Source of the DNA: Paralvinella palmiformis
Lineage: Eukaryota > Annelida > Polychaeta > Terebellida > Alvinellidae
Length of the DNA: 64,000 nucleotides
NCBI GenBank assembly: GCA_025642065.1
Contig: JAODUP010000095.1
Span: 446,001-510,000 of the forward strand
Direction of reading: 5' to 3'
Notes under the pieces: generated by a model
The model's database searches: none
Seen by the model: the letters and a program-made list of their open reading frames with translations, nothing else
Told to the model about the DNA's origin: nothing
Part shown: piece by piece, positions 63,690-64,000 of the stretch
How positions within the stretch are numbered: the stretch's first letter is position 1
Layout of the letters: the number at the start of each line of letters is the position of its first letter
Position numbers and translations under genes: made by a program

Positions 63690-63955
63690 ACAATAGTAGT
63701 ATTAGTAGTAGTAGTGGTAGTATAAGTAATTGTATTAACAGTAGTAGTAGTAGTTAGTATTACTACTACTACTACTACTACTACTAGTAGTAGTAGTAAT
63801 AGTAGTAGATGTTATGATAGTAATAGTAGTAGTAATAGTAGTAGTAGTAGAAGTAGTAGTAGTAGTAGCAACAACAACCGTAGTAGTAGTAGCAGCAGCA
63901 TTAGCAATATAAGTAGTCGTAACAGTAGTAGTAGTAGTAGTAGTAGTTGTTGTTG
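63690..63955. repeat. (TAG)n/(CTA)n trinucleotide tract, partly inverted
   Basis: TAG units flank an inverted ACT/CTA block at about 63758-63786, so the tract contains a self-complementary core. Confidence 0.9.
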
Positions 63956-64000
63956 TTAGCATCAACAGCAGCAGGAACAATAATTGTAGTATATTAACAA

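Overview
The window looks like animal nuclear DNA: AT-rich, almost gene-free at the scale of open reading frames, crowded with microsatellites, minisatellites and tRNA-derived SINE remnants, and with coding sequence only in short exons bounded by GT-AG splice signals. CpG is not depleted (many CRE-like TGACGTCA and NRF1-like GCGCATGCGC sites), which argues against a vertebrate. A lophotrochozoan, probably a mollusc, is the best guess, but nothing in the sequence proves it. There is no bacterial operon structure, CRISPR array, rRNA or intact tRNA.

The one gene that can be recognised with confidence is a ninjurin-family membrane protein on the minus strand. Its terminal exon (1084-1983) carries both transmembrane helices, separated by an unusually long loop of about 185 residues with a cysteine cluster and a predicted coiled coil. 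A 74-nt exon (2539-2612) precedes it. Upstream, spread over 60 kb, are six candidate first coding exons (9813-10203, 20028-20085, 26505-26724, 35069-35216, 49907-49946, 62766-62871). Each starts with ATG, stays open to a G|GTRAGW donor, and ends in phase 1, the only phase that the 74-nt exon accepts in frame. The simplest reading is one ninjurin gene with an array of alternative promoters and first exons, which would give proteins of about 337-454 residues that differ only at the N terminus.

Inside the long introns are weaker candidates for other genes: a two-exon minus-strand gene (27398-27596 and 28737-28849), a plus-strand exon pair with matching phase (15928-15992 and 32368-32602), a plus-strand first exon and possible terminal exon (33544-33577 and 57355-57587), an isolated Death-domain-like exon (12596-12720, minus), and a short plus exon (45920-45968). 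They rest on splice signals and open frames only.

The rest is non-coding: a 20-copy 31-bp minisatellite (11594-12214), other minisatellites near 22.1, 30.3, 43.3, 47.3, 51.8, 55.3 and 59.4 kb, long pure microsatellites (CGAA near 26.1 kb; CA near 48.6 and 56.2 kb; ACTC near 40.2 kb; ACAG near 46.8 and 59.8 kb), SINE-like fragments and one inverted-repeat element (43931-44160).
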